Source: CAYWBI01 sp964456445
GTDB taxonomy: Bacteria > Calditrichota > Calditrichia > Calditrichales > J004
Assembly: GCA_964456445.1 (NCBI GenBank)
Contig: CAYWBI010000078.1
Span: forward strand, 1-16,804
Direction: 5' to 3'
DNA: 16,804 nt
Notes under the pieces: model-generated
Databases searched by the model: none
The model's input: the letters and a program-made list of their open reading frames with translations, nothing else
What the model was told of the DNA's origin: nothing
Part shown: one piece after another, positions 1-7,419 of the stretch
Layout: each line of letters begins with the position of its first letter
Position numbering within the stretch: the stretch's first letter is position 1
Translations under genes and position numbers: made by a program

Positions 1-245
1 CCGGTTTGACCCTGATAGAAAAGAACGGGAAGGTGATGCACATTCCTACCAGGGCACGAAAAGTTGCCGATGTTTCCGGTGCAGGGGATACGGTGATCAG
101 TGTCATGTTGGCGGCTGTGGTTGCAGGAGCGCCGGTCCGGGATGCCGCACGGTTGGCAAATATTGCCGCCGGTGTTGTCGTCGAAGAAATCGGCATTGTA
201 CCGATCACAGTGGATAAGCTGCTGCAGGAATCCAACTATGCATGA
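1..245 (+). CDS. rfaE1: D-glycero-beta-D-manno-heptose-7-phosphate kinase, C-terminal part (cut by window edge)
   Basis: Only the last 80 or so codons are present; the reading frame is open from the left edge. The piece contains the PfkB-family C-terminal signature DVSGAGDTVISVM, in which the Asp of GAGD is the catalytic base of ribokinase-like sugar kinases, followed by the usual small-residue helix (AARLANIAAGVVVEEIG). Assignment to the heptose-7-phosphate kinase rather than another PfkB kinase rests mainly on the next gene, which is the matching adenylyltransferase; in E. coli both activities are fused in HldE, while here they are separate proteins. The product would phosphorylate heptose-7-phosphate at C1 in the ADP-heptose pathway for lipopolysaccharide core synthesis. 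The stop overlaps the start of rfaE2 by 8 nt, so translation is probably coupled. Confidence 0.85.
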   Translation, partial: GLTLIEKNGKVMHIPTRARKVADVSGAGDTVISVMLAAVVAGAPVRDAARLANIAAGVVVEEIGIVPITVDKLLQESNYA

Positions 246-720
246 AATAATCCCCATGGCAGACATAGAAGCATTCGTGCAAAATTTGCGGCAAACAGCA
301 AAACAGCGCATCGTTTTTACAAATGGTTGTTTTGATATCCTGCACCGCGGCCATGTTCAGTATCTGGAAGATGCAAAAAATTTTGGCGATATATTGTTAA
401 TTGGTTTAAATTCAAACACTTCTGTCGCACGGCTCAAGGGCGCCAATCGGCCATATATTGATCAACTTGACCGTGCTTATATCATCTCACGTCTTGAAGC
501 TGTCGATATAGTCTGTGTATTTGATGAGGATACCCCTCTCGAGCTTATCCGTAAGGTAAAGCCCGATGTACTGATAAAGGGGGGGGACTATCAACTTGAG
601 GCCATTGTTGGCCGTGACTATGTAGAAAGTTATGGGGGACTGGTTCAAACGGTTCCATTTGTTACAGGACGTTCATCCACAAATATTATTGAAAGAATAA
701 AAGACGGTAAAAATGAATAA
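238..720 (+). CDS. rfaE2: D-glycero-beta-D-manno-heptose 1-phosphate adenylyltransferase
   Basis: A 160-residue nucleotidyltransferase of the cytidylyltransferase-like fold. The N-terminal segment has FTNGCFDILHRGHVQYL (about residues 27-43) with the HxGH nucleotide-binding motif at 36-39, and the C-terminal segment has GRSSTNII at 144-151, the family's second signature. It would transfer AMP from ATP to heptose-1-phosphate, giving ADP-heptose for the LPS inner core. I chose ATG at 238 because AGGA lies 8 nt upstream (226-229) and the start overlaps the kinase stop; an in-frame ATG at 256 is the alternative. The frame is open further upstream but only as a shadow of rfaE1. Length and motifs fit the stand-alone RfaE2 form rather than the bifunctional HldE. 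The end overlaps the next gene by 8 nt. Confidence 0.92.
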   Translation: MHEIIPMADIEAFVQNLRQTAKQRIVFTNGCFDILHRGHVQYLEDAKNFGDILLIGLNSNTSVARLKGANRPYIDQLDRAYIISRLEAVDIVCVFDEDTPLELIRKVKPDVLIKGGDYQLEAIVGRDYVESYGGLVQTVPFVTGRSSTNIIERIKDGKNE

Positions 721-2569
721 AATAAAATGGATTTTACTTTCATCTATCCTTATAGGGATTTTCTCATGCCAGCCCCAGGCAATAAAAGCCCCCGTCCAAA
801 CTCAGGCGGTTACAGATTCAAGCGGATTAAATAGCGACGTTTGGCTTTCCAATATGGCCAAGAGCCGTATCGATACCATATTTTACCTTGCCAAACGGGC
901 ACACCAGCTTTATACAGAAAAGGATACGGCGGGCGCTCAAATTGCCCTTGAGTATGCCTTTGAACTTGTGGCTTCTTTTAAGGACGGCGAACGTCAGATA
1001 CTTACCGAATGGGCCGGATATGATTCCCTGGTTCATGCCATGAATACCGAATATGATTTGCTTGGCGAAACCGAAGACGCCCAAATCAGCGAAGCGGAAG
1101 AAATTCGCGAAGATATTTCCGATATTGAAGACGCCTCCTTCCCCGATTCGGTGTTGTTTGGAAATGATACGGTTATCGATAGCTCCGGGAGTATGCCGCT
1201 TACCCTGAACCGAAAAGTGCGCTTGGCAATTCGCTATTTTCAAACAAAAGGGCGTAAAATATTCAACCGCTGGTTGGAGAGAAAAGGGCGTTATAAGGAT
1301 GTTGTCGAACAAATATTAAGTGAAGAAGGCGTTCCAAAAGAACTGGCCAACCTGGCGATGATCGAAAGTGGTTTTAACCCCCGTGCCCATTCCTATGCCC
1401 GTGCGGTTGGGATGTGGCAGTTTATTTCCGCCACAGGTCGTTATTACGGGCTACGCCACAACTGGTGGTTTGATGAACGCAAGGATTTTGTAAAAGCCAC
1501 GCGCGCGGCGGCAAAACATTTAAAGGATTTAAACACACGCTTTGATGATTGGTATCTGGCCATGGCCGGGTATAACTGTAACCCGAACCGTGTTCAACGA
1601 AATATCCGAAGGTACCATACCAGGGATTTTTGGAAACTGCACCGCTTGCCGCGACAAACCCGTAATTATGTTCCCACCTTTCTTGCTGCTACCATTATTG
1701 CCGCACATCCGGAAAAATTTGGTTTTTACATAAAACCCGAGGAAGCTGTCTTAATCGATTCGGTCACCATCTCAGAATCAATTGATTTAAACATTATTGC
1801 CAAAGCCGTGGATACAAGCTATGCATTTATAAAGGAAATTAATCCGGCGGTATTACGTTGGGTCTCCCCCCCGGGTATAAGAAACTTTACGATTTATCTA
1901 CCCAAAGGAAAAAGACAGCAATTTTTGACCGCATACAAACAAATCCCGGAAAGCAAAAAAAGGTCTTATGTCCGCCATCGTATCCGTACGGGAGAAAGCC
2001 TTTCCACCATCGCTCAAAAATATCACACGAGTATGCAGGTGATTAAATCCATGAATAAATTACGGGGAAATTTTATTCGTGCCGGAAAATATTTGCTGAT
2101 TCCCGTTCCGCAAAACAAACAATATTACTATGCGCGGAAGTATGACTACACGCCCCGCAAAAAATATAGACGCCGTCGGACGAATCACCGAAGCGTGGAA
2201 AACAGCGCGGAGTACACAAAAATTATCCACACGGTAAAAGCCGGGGAGAACCTGGGCGGTATTGCAGAAATTTACCATACGCTTGCCCGCAAAATAAGAA
2301 GCTGGAACGGATTGAGCTATGGCCGCTATATATATCCCAAACAGAAATTGATAATTTACCTGCCCATAAATAATTTTACTTCCGGGAAAGATACCCCTAA
2401 AAGCCAGGCCCCGCAGAAACTTGGTAAATATTATACCGTTCGCCGTGGGGACACGCTCTGGGACATCTCCAAAAGATATGGTATATCCATAAAACAAATC
2501 TTAAAAGCAAACAATATGCGTTCTCCGGCCATTCGCCCAGGGGACCGGTTAAAGGTCGTTCTCAACTAA
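713..2569 (+). CDS. mltD: Lytic murein transglycosylase lipoprotein with three LysM repeats (MltD type)
   Basis: A 618-residue envelope protein. The N-terminus is a lipoprotein signal: two lysines, a hydrophobic stretch and a lipobox IFSC with the lipidated Cys at residue 19. An acidic, probably helical linker (about 60-165) leads to an SLT domain (about 190-335) with LAMIESGFNPRAHS, the catalytic Glu being residue 218, then GMWQFISATGRYYGL and the family's AGYNCNPNRV element. Three LysM repeats follow at about 421-465, 504-551 and 573-617, joined by a very basic tyrosine/arginine linker (475-492). By family knowledge it cleaves glycan strands of peptidoglycan to 1,6-anhydro ends and binds the wall through LysM. 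It is longer than E. coli MltD (about 450 residues, two LysM). The start overlaps rfaE2 by 8 nt; its own ribosome site is poor, suggesting coupling. Confidence 0.9.
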   Translation: MNKIKWILLSSILIGIFSCQPQAIKAPVQTQAVTDSSGLNSDVWLSNMAKSRIDTIFYLAKRAHQLYTEKDTAGAQIALEYAFELVASFKDGERQILTEWAGYDSLVHAMNTEYDLLGETEDAQISEAEEIREDISDIEDASFPDSVLFGNDTVIDSSGSMPLTLNRKVRLAIRYFQTKGRKIFNRWLERKGRYKDVVEQILSEEGVPKELANLAMIESGFNPRAHSYARAVGMWQFISATGRYYGLRHNWWFDERKDFVKATRAAAKHLKDLNTRFDDWYLAMAGYNCNPNRVQRNIRRYHTRDFWKLHRLPRQTRNYVPTFLAATIIAAHPEKFGFYIKPEEAVLIDSVTISESIDLNIIAKAVDTSYAFIKEINPAVLRWVSPPGIRNFTIYLPKGKRQQFLTAYKQIPESKKRSYVRHRIRTGESLSTIAQKYHTSMQVIKSMNKLRGNFIRAGKYLLIPVPQNKQYYYARKYDYTPRKKYRRRRTNHRSVENSAEYTKIIHTVKAGENLGGIAEIYHTLARKIRSWNGLSYGRYIYPKQKLIIYLPINNFTSGKDTPKSQAPQKLGKYYTVRRGDTLWDISKRYGISIKQILKANNMRSPAIRPGDRLKVVLN

Positions 2570-2578
2570 TAATTTTGA

Positions 2579-2607
2579 TTGACTTTTATCAGTAATCATG
2601 CTAAATT
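2579..2607 (+). promoter_or_regulatory. Sigma-70-like promoter for the TPR protein/small basic protein unit
   Basis: TTGACT at 2579-2584 and TAAATT at 2602-2607 are separated by 17 nt, 9 nt after the mltD stop and 34 nt before the next start codon. The -35 box matches consensus at 5 of 6 positions and the -10 at 4 of 6. No terminator is visible between mltD and this site, so read-through is also possible. Confidence 0.45.
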
Positions 2608-2641
2608 ATGTATCTTTAATTATTCAATAAAAATCGAGATT

Positions 2642-3340
2642 ATGCACATAAAAAAATGCCCTTCCTGTAAGCAGGAAAATGATGCAAACGCAAAATTCTG
2701 TTCCAATTGCGGTACAAAGCTTAAAGAAGATAAACCGCTTAAAACCGAAAAGAAAGGGCCGTCGCAGAGTAACTCCGTAATGCTTTTGTTTGTAGCGCTT
2801 GTTTTTGCCGTAGTCGTTATTTTTATTGTATTGAACAACAATCTTGAGCATTATCAGGCCAAATTAGAAAAGGGCGTTCAAAAAACTCAGGGCATGGCGC
2901 CACAAAAAAACGGGCCACCGCCAGAGATCATGGCCAAGGTACTGGAGCTAAAAAACAAATTAAGCCAGGATCCCACCAACTATGCATTAAATGTCGAGAT
3001 GGGCAATAATTATTTCGATATTGGCCGTTTTAAAAAAGCGGTAAAAAATTATTTAACCGCGATAAATCAACGTGCCAGTGATCCCAGCGTATTAATCGAC
3101 CTGGGTGTATCTTATTTTAACCTGGGCAAGATGGATTCCGCAAAAGTGTTTATGGCTAAAGCGCTCAGCATAAATCCCAGGCATCAGCAAGGTTTATATA
3201 ACCTGGGCATCGTTTATTTTAATCAGGGTGATACAGCAAAGGCTGTTCAAAATTGGAAGAAATTGATTTCTGTCGGTGGTAATTCGCGTGAAGTACAGAC
3301 AGCTAAAAAGTTTATAGATAATTTAGAATCAAAATCGTAA
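2642..3340 (+). CDS. Zinc-ribbon, single-TM, TPR-repeat protein of unknown role
   Basis: A 232-residue protein. The N-terminus is a short zinc ribbon with paired cysteines at 6/9 and 20/23 (CPSC, CSNC). A lysine-rich linker is followed by one membrane helix at about 45-64 (SVMLLFVALVFAVVVIFIVL). After a Pro/Gly-rich spacer come three TPR units at about 113-146, 148-181 and 182-215, the last with the classic GLYNLGIVYFNQGDTAKAVQNW pattern. Topology is probably zinc ribbon in the cytoplasm and TPRs outside. TPR domains bind proteins; no partner can be named. The ATG at 2642 is chosen because the zinc ribbon begins there; an upstream in-frame TTG at 2579 lies inside the promoter-like sequence. 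The ribosome site is weak (GAG at 2637). It is followed 22 nt later by the small basic protein gene. Confidence 0.85.
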   Translation: MHIKKCPSCKQENDANAKFCSNCGTKLKEDKPLKTEKKGPSQSNSVMLLFVALVFAVVVIFIVLNNNLEHYQAKLEKGVQKTQGMAPQKNGPPPEIMAKVLELKNKLSQDPTNYALNVEMGNNYFDIGRFKKAVKNYLTAINQRASDPSVLIDLGVSYFNLGKMDSAKVFMAKALSINPRHQQGLYNLGIVYFNQGDTAKAVQNWKKLISVGGNSREVQTAKKFIDNLESKS

Positions 3341-3362
3341 TTCTTAAACCGGAGAATTTTAT

Positions 3363-3455
3363 ATGCCAAGTGGTAAAAAGAGAAAACGCGCAAAAATGTC
3401 TACTCATAAAAGAAAAAAACGCCTAAGAAAAAATCGCCATAAGAAGAAAAAATAA
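3363..3455 (+). CDS. 30-residue basic ribosomal-type protein (bS22/mS38, AURKAIP1/COX24-like)
   Basis: A 30-codon ORF, ATG at 3363 with GGAG at 3351-3354 (8-nt spacing), ending at TAA 3453-3455. The product starts MPSGKKRKRAKMSTHKRKK and continues RLRKNRHKKKK, so about two thirds of residues are Lys/Arg/His. The core K-M-x-x-H-K-x-x-K followed by an Arg/Lys-rich stretch matches the pattern I know from mitochondrial mS38 (AURKAIP1/COX24) and mycobacterial bS22, and near-identical mini-proteins are common in Bacteroidetes relatives. In those ribosomes the homologue is an all-basic helix buried in small-subunit rRNA. It follows the TPR gene by 22 nt and is closed by a strong terminator whose stem begins in the stop codon. 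Family assignment is from memory of motif shape. Confidence 0.82.
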   Translation: MPSGKKRKRAKMSTHKRKKRLRKNRHKKKK

Positions 3456-3488
3456 GGTTCATTTTATGAACCTTTTTCTTTTTTTATA
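3454..3488 (+). terminator. Rho-independent terminator after the small basic protein gene
   Basis: A perfect 9-bp stem, AAGGTTCAT (3454-3462) and ATGAACCTT (3466-3474), with a 3-nt loop, followed by a T-rich run interrupted by one C up to about 3485. The stem starts inside the stop codon of the preceding gene. Confidence 0.85.
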
Positions 3489-3490
3489 GA

Positions 3491-3518
3491 TTGATTTTAT
3501 CTTTAAATCTGGTATTAT
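3491..3518 (+). promoter_or_regulatory. Sigma-70-like promoter for xseA-xseB-nadK
   Basis: TTGATT at 3491-3496 and TATTAT at 3513-3518 with a 16-nt spacer, directly after the preceding terminator. It would give a leader of about 80 nt before the xseA start at 3605. The -10 box is one base from consensus. Confidence 0.45.
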
Positions 3519-3559
3519 TCCTTTCCACTGCAATTATAGATTATAATTACTGTCCAATT

Positions 3560-3584
3560 TACCGGCGTCTAAGCGATGCCGGTA
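3560..3584 (+). promoter_or_regulatory. Hairpin in the xseA leader
   Basis: TACCGGC (3560-3566) pairs perfectly with GCCGGTA (3578-3584). Three more pairs (G-T wobble, T-A, C-G) extend it to about 10 bp with a 5-nt loop. It ends 20 nt before the xseA ATG and touches the AGGA at 3584-3587; the better-spaced AAGG at 3591-3594 stays outside the stem. There is no T tract, so it is not an intrinsic terminator. It could modulate translation or mRNA stability; that is inference. Confidence 0.4.
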
Positions 3585-3604
3585 GGATATAAGGCGACCC
3601 TTTT

Positions 3605-4828
3605 ATGGAGAAGAAAATTTATAGTGTTGGCGAACTGACCGGCACCATTAAAAACTTGCTCGAAAACAGCCTGCCGACCATCTGGCTCCAGGGGGAAATA
3701 TCCAATTTCAAAAAACATTACTCAGGGCATCTTTATTTTTCGCTAAAGGATGAACGCGCCCAGATAGCCGCCGTTATGTGGCGTACCCGTGCCCAGACGC
3801 TTATGATGGACATCGAGGACGGTATGCAGGTCCGTGTACTGGGCAATATCCGTCTGTATGAGAAAAGTGGACGCTATCAGATAGATATCGTTCAGATCGT
3901 CGGGATTGGCGCCGGACAACTGCAACTTGCCTTTGAACGGTTAAAGCAAAAATTGCTTCAGGAAGGGCTGTTTGATGAAGCCCGCAAAAAACCACTTCCC
4001 CGTTTTCCTAAAATTATCGCCGTTGTAACTTCACCCACCGGGGCCGCCATCCGGGATATTTTAAACGTTTTAAAACGCAGGGCGCCTTATAGCCGCATTA
4101 TCATCAGGGCGGCCAAGGTGCAGGGTATTGGTGCCGCTCAGGACATAGCTGACGCCATCCATGAGATAAATGCCCATACCGGGGCAGACGTGATGATCGT
4201 TGGACGTGGCGGCGGCTCCCTGGAAGATTTATGGGCTTTTAATGAAGAAAGACTTGCACGCGCAATAAGCGGTTCCACTATCCCGGTTATTTCCGCTGTT
4301 GGTCATGAAGTCGATTTCACCATTGCTGATTTTTGTGCCGATTTGCGCGCACCAACGCCATCGGCCGCTGCGGAACTGGTGTGTGAGGATACCGCGGCAC
4401 TGGATGAAAACCTGCGCTTTATGCGCGGACGTTTGTTCCAGGAAATGATGCATCAAATCCAATTCTACCGACATAAACTTCAGTCGTATCAAAAAAGTTA
4501 TGGCCTTCGGCGTTTGGACGATTTGCTGTATCAATATAAAAACAGGATAGTCGAATTACAGGGGCGTCTTGTGGGGCTGGCCCGGCAAAATATGCAAAAC
4601 CTGCATGATCGTATCGGCGGTATGGCCAAAACCCTGGAGAACCTCAACCCGGCCAATATTTTAAAACGCGGGTACAGCCTCACGACCTACCGGGGCAAAA
4701 TCCTGAGGGATGTTTCCCTGTTGAAAGAACGGGACATAATCGTCACACAGGTTCAAACTGGACACATTGAAAGTATGGTAAAGCATTTACAAAGCGAGGC
4801 GGAAGATGGCAAAAAAACTGCAATTTGA
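3605..4828 (+). CDS. xseA: Exodeoxyribonuclease VII large subunit
   Basis: A 407-residue protein of normal, slightly short length (E. coli about 456). An N-terminal OB-fold nucleic-acid-binding domain spans about residues 5-100 (IWLQGEISNFKKHYSGHLYF). The catalytic region has KIIAVVTSPTGAAIRDI (136-152), GRGGGSLEDLWAFNEE (200-215) and GHEVDFTIADFCADLRAPTP (233-252), the most conserved stretch of the family; the His and Asp of GHEVD correspond to residues shown to matter in E. coli XseA. A helical region follows and the C-terminus keeps the NPANILKRGYSL motif. With XseB it degrades single-stranded DNA processively to oligonucleotides in the cytoplasm. AAGG lies about 10 nt before the ATG. The end overlaps xseB by 23 nt. 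Confidence 0.96.
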   Translation: MEKKIYSVGELTGTIKNLLENSLPTIWLQGEISNFKKHYSGHLYFSLKDERAQIAAVMWRTRAQTLMMDIEDGMQVRVLGNIRLYEKSGRYQIDIVQIVGIGAGQLQLAFERLKQKLLQEGLFDEARKKPLPRFPKIIAVVTSPTGAAIRDILNVLKRRAPYSRIIIRAAKVQGIGAAQDIADAIHEINAHTGADVMIVGRGGGSLEDLWAFNEERLARAISGSTIPVISAVGHEVDFTIADFCADLRAPTPSAAAELVCEDTAALDENLRFMRGRLFQEMMHQIQFYRHKLQSYQKSYGLRRLDDLLYQYKNRIVELQGRLVGLARQNMQNLHDRIGGMAKTLENLNPANILKRGYSLTTYRGKILRDVSLLKERDIIVTQVQTGHIESMVKHLQSEAEDGKKTAI

Positions 4829-5027
4829 AGACGCCCTTAAACGACTGGAAGAAATTATTGCGCGTCTGGAGTCTGGCGAAGCGCCGTTGGAAGAAAACAT
4901 CAAAGCCTTTGAAGAAGGCAATAAACTTATTCAACAATGTTTAAAAACTCTGGATGACGCCGAACAGAAAGTGCAAAAACTAACTGTTTCCGACACTGGT
5001 GAAGCGCAATTGGAAGATTTTCAGTAG
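4806..5027 (+). CDS. xseB: Exodeoxyribonuclease VII small subunit
   Basis: A 73-residue, mostly helical protein with the family's core LQFEDALKRLEEIIARLESG followed by a conserved E-x-x-I-x-x-FEEG pattern at about residues 29-39. Length is typical (about 70-80). It forms the multi-subunit partner of XseA. GAGG at 4796-4799 gives a 6-nt spacing to the ATG, inside the end of xseA; the 23-nt overlap points to coupled translation and fixed stoichiometry. nadK begins 13 nt after the stop. Confidence 0.95.
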   Translation: MAKKLQFEDALKRLEEIIARLESGEAPLEENIKAFEEGNKLIQQCLKTLDDAEQKVQKLTVSDTGEAQLEDFQ

Positions 5028-5040
5028 AAAGGATTACAAC

Positions 5041-5979
5041 ATGGGCGCCATACATATTGGTGTTGTATTAAATCCGCGCAAGGAAAATGTCAATGCGCCT
5101 TTGAAGCAGCTCAATAACTGGGTTGCAAACAGAGACGGCGTCACCTTATGGGTGTGCGACTATGGTTCCACATTTGTCAAAGGGGATTATCCTCATCTGA
5201 ATTTTGTTAAAGATTCGGTTGTTTTTAACAAAGTGACCCTACTTATTACCCTCGGTGGGGATGGAACGATTTTGCGTACCATTTCCAATTTGCCAAACTA
5301 TGATTTTCAAATCCTGGGCGTAAATTTAGGCGGGCTTGGGTTTTTAGCGGCAACCGCACCCAATCAATTGATACAACATCTTGAAAAATATCTTAAGGGG
5401 CAGTACCGGATCGACCGGCGTATTTTATTGGAATGCCATGTCAACGGCACAAAGGATAAAATTAAAGCGCTAAATGATATTGTCATCGATAAGGCGGGTT
5501 TCTCCCGTGTTATTCAAATTGACACGCAAATAGACAAACACGCACTGAACTCGTACATCGCCGATGGCATGATCATATCCTCCCCAACCGGATCGACCGG
5601 TCATTCACTTTCCGCGGGGGGGCCGATCGTAGTACCGAATTCTGCGGTATTTACCATCAATCCCATCTGTCCGCATTCGCTTACAAACCGTCCGGTGATC
5701 GTCTCGGATACGTGTGTCATCGATATGCGTGTTTTTACCGAAGCCGAGTCATTTAACCTGTTCCGCGACGGTCAGATGGTGGGCAGCTACCCCAGCGGAA
5801 CCCATCTGGCGATAAAGCGCTTTAAACACAGCATTCAATTTGTTGAGGTCACCAGCCAGAATTTTTTTCGTACTTTGAGCGGCAAGCTCAACTGGGGCGG
5901 GGATTTCCGTAACAAAAAACGCTGGACCTATGAGAAGAAATATTTTAATTTGCAGCAAAATATTTGTTGCTTTGCATAG
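5041..5979 (+). CDS. nadK: NAD kinase
   Basis: A 312-residue protein that phosphorylates NAD to NADP in the cytoplasm. The GGDGT motif with the catalytic Asp is at residues 72-76 (LGGDGTILRT), NLGGLGFLA follows at about 95-103, the conserved nucleotide-binding element is DGMIISSPTGSTGHSLSAGG (175-194) and PHSLTNRPVI (211-220) lies downstream. The usual TGST(A/G)Y has His188 in place of the Tyr. The tail after KLNWGG (about 27 residues, ending CCFA) is longer than the common family end. The ATG at 5041 is supported by AAAGGA at 5028-5033; the frame is open upstream only through the end of xseB. Gene order xseA-xseB-nadK makes an apparent operon. It converges on the minus-strand unit 39 nt away. 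Confidence 0.94.
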   Translation: MGAIHIGVVLNPRKENVNAPLKQLNNWVANRDGVTLWVCDYGSTFVKGDYPHLNFVKDSVVFNKVTLLITLGGDGTILRTISNLPNYDFQILGVNLGGLGFLAATAPNQLIQHLEKYLKGQYRIDRRILLECHVNGTKDKIKALNDIVIDKAGFSRVIQIDTQIDKHALNSYIADGMIISSPTGSTGHSLSAGGPIVVPNSAVFTINPICPHSLTNRPVIVSDTCVIDMRVFTEAESFNLFRDGQMVGSYPSGTHLAIKRFKHSIQFVEVTSQNFFRTLSGKLNWGGDFRNKKRWTYEKKYFNLQQNICCFA

Positions 5980-5980
5980 G

Positions 5981-6007
5981 ATTAAATAAAAGCGGGCCGA
6001 AACCCGC
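5981..6007 (-). terminator. Terminator of the minus-strand smc/GWxTD unit
   Basis: Read on the minus strand: GCGGG, then a U-UUCG-G turn, then CCCGC followed by TTTTATTTAAT. The 5 G-C-rich pairs plus a T-G pair enclose a UUCG tetraloop. The T tract is on the minus-strand side only, so it terminates the leftward unit; the stem may also block transcripts arriving from nadK. Confidence 0.75.
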
Positions 6008-6018
6008 ATCTCAGAACA

Positions 6019-7419
6019 TTACCGGAAGGAAGACTTGGTGATTTCACGCTGCCAATCCGGGTTTTGAATTTCTTTGTAATAACTTGAATGGATCAGCTCA
6101 TAAGTGCCAAAGCCGTTGCGGTCTGCAAAGACAAATTCGACGCCGCCGTAAAGCTGGTTATAACGCCAGACAATATAGGGCTTGGTTTCCATATTATTTG
6201 TATTACGGTCAACTTCATCCGGTGGGCCATAAACAATGAGCACTCGTCCTCTGTCCGATTTCCAGCCGGGTTTCCCTAAATGATGGTAACTTTGGTTGGC
6301 CTGGTTGACCATTTCCAGAAAATGGCGTCGCGATGCCCCCGGGACCGCATCATGTTTTTTGTCCTGGTTCTGCCAGAATTGGGTGATAAAAATGCGTAAT
6401 GCCTGCGTGCTGTCCAGGCCCTTCATGGCATTTGCTTCCTCCGGCGTGGCAAGATATCTTGCGATATTTAATTCCCGTTTAATGTTTTCACCGGACATGG
6501 TAAGAAACTCGCTGTTTACCTTGTCCCGCATTCCGCCGCTTAAGGAGTTGTTGGTTTTTTTGCGGTTAGGTTTATACACCAGAAAAGGTTTTCTGCTGCT
6601 AATCAGCGGATCATCATCGGAGAGACGCGCATTCAACAGCAGGGTATAACGGCCCTCAGGAAGTGACAGGGCATTAAAACCGCTTGCCTCTGCCTGACTG
6701 TTGGCGATAATAGCTTTGGTAAGAACAGGCCCCTTTTTTATCATCCGCCCATCTTCAGATTTTATACTGTAGTAAAATTGATACTCGGTTGCCGATGAAT
6801 GCAGGAGGTTGTTGATTTCAACATAGTAATACAGCATCGGTGTCAGCATATCGCAACTTTTACGCGCATTGGGGATAATGTTTAGCCCGTTTTTGCTATA
6901 ACGCCCCCCGGAAGAATCGGTTTTGGATATAGAGGTGGCCAACTGGACATCGGAAAGGTACATCGTTTTAGGGGCGTCCTTAATCTTAATATCCATAACA
7001 TATTCACCGGTCATGCCGGAATTTCTGTCCTGAAGACGTGCTATTGCCCGATACTTACCGGGTTTAAGCCCCAATTTGAAAATATCATAAAATTGGTTTA
7101 AACGATTAAATTTCGATGTATCCGCTACATGGTTGGAAAATTTATGCGTGATGTTACGGATTATCTTTTTCCCGGCCATGATGGTTAGATTTGTCCGGAA
7201 TATTGCAGAAAGCGTATCATTGACATTTTTATAATTTAACGAACCCTGGTAAAAGGACATGTAAATTTCCACATAGGATGCGCTGTCCGAATTTTGAAAA
7301 ACAGCATAGTCCGCGCTAATTGGCAGGAACCCGACCTGTGCGCCTGAAGAACCAAGCCCGATAAGTAAAAATATGGGGACTATTTTAATTAAAATTGACC
7401 GATACAATTTTTGAGACAC
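6019..7419 (-). CDS. Secreted GWxTD-domain protein
   Basis: A 466-residue exported protein. The first about 27 residues form a signal peptide (basic RSILIK, then IVPIFLLIGLGSSGA, likely cut after AQ or nearby). The middle (40-280) has beta-rich stretches with repeated pattern elements such as LKPGKYRAIARL and LPEGRYTLLLNARL, suggesting Ig-like sandwiches. The C-terminal part (about 300-445) is the GWxTD domain: FITQFWQNQD, then GWKSDRGRVLIVYGPPDEV (385-403) and IVWRYN. The motif is GWKSDRG, with Ser for the usual Thr. GWxTD proteins are common in Calditrichota, Ignavibacteria and Acidobacteria; their function is unknown to me. The start is GTG at 7419, inside the end of smc (35-nt overlap), supported by GGAGG 6 nt upstream. 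Confidence 0.88.
   Translation of the reverse strand: MSQKLYRSILIKIVPIFLLIGLGSSGAQVGFLPISADYAVFQNSDSASYVEIYMSFYQGSLNYKNVNDTLSAIFRTNLTIMAGKKIIRNITHKFSNHVADTSKFNRLNQFYDIFKLGLKPGKYRAIARLQDRNSGMTGEYVMDIKIKDAPKTMYLSDVQLATSISKTDSSGGRYSKNGLNIIPNARKSCDMLTPMLYYYVEINNLLHSSATEYQFYYSIKSEDGRMIKKGPVLTKAIIANSQAEASGFNALSLPEGRYTLLLNARLSDDDPLISSRKPFLVYKPNRKKTNNSLSGGMRDKVNSEFLTMSGENIKRELNIARYLATPEEANAMKGLDSTQALRIFITQFWQNQDKKHDAVPGASRRHFLEMVNQANQSYHHLGKPGWKSDRGRVLIVYGPPDEVDRNTNNMETKPYIVWRYNQLYGGVEFVFADRNGFGTYELIHSSYYKEIQNPDWQREITKSSFR

Noticed and set aside
100..237. Upstream extension of the rfaE2 frame
   Set aside because: It only overlaps rfaE1 in another frame; the AGGA-spaced ATG at 238 gives the normal RfaE2 length.
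827..1312. 161-codon open frame on the minus strand inside the mltD gene
   Set aside because: It lies wholly within a strongly supported gene, has no ribosome site and no recognisable domain; it follows from codon bias of the plus-strand gene.
2579..2641. Longer start (TTG at 2579) for the zinc-ribbon TPR protein
   Set aside because: The added 21 residues precede the zinc ribbon, have no ribosome site, and the DNA matches a promoter instead.
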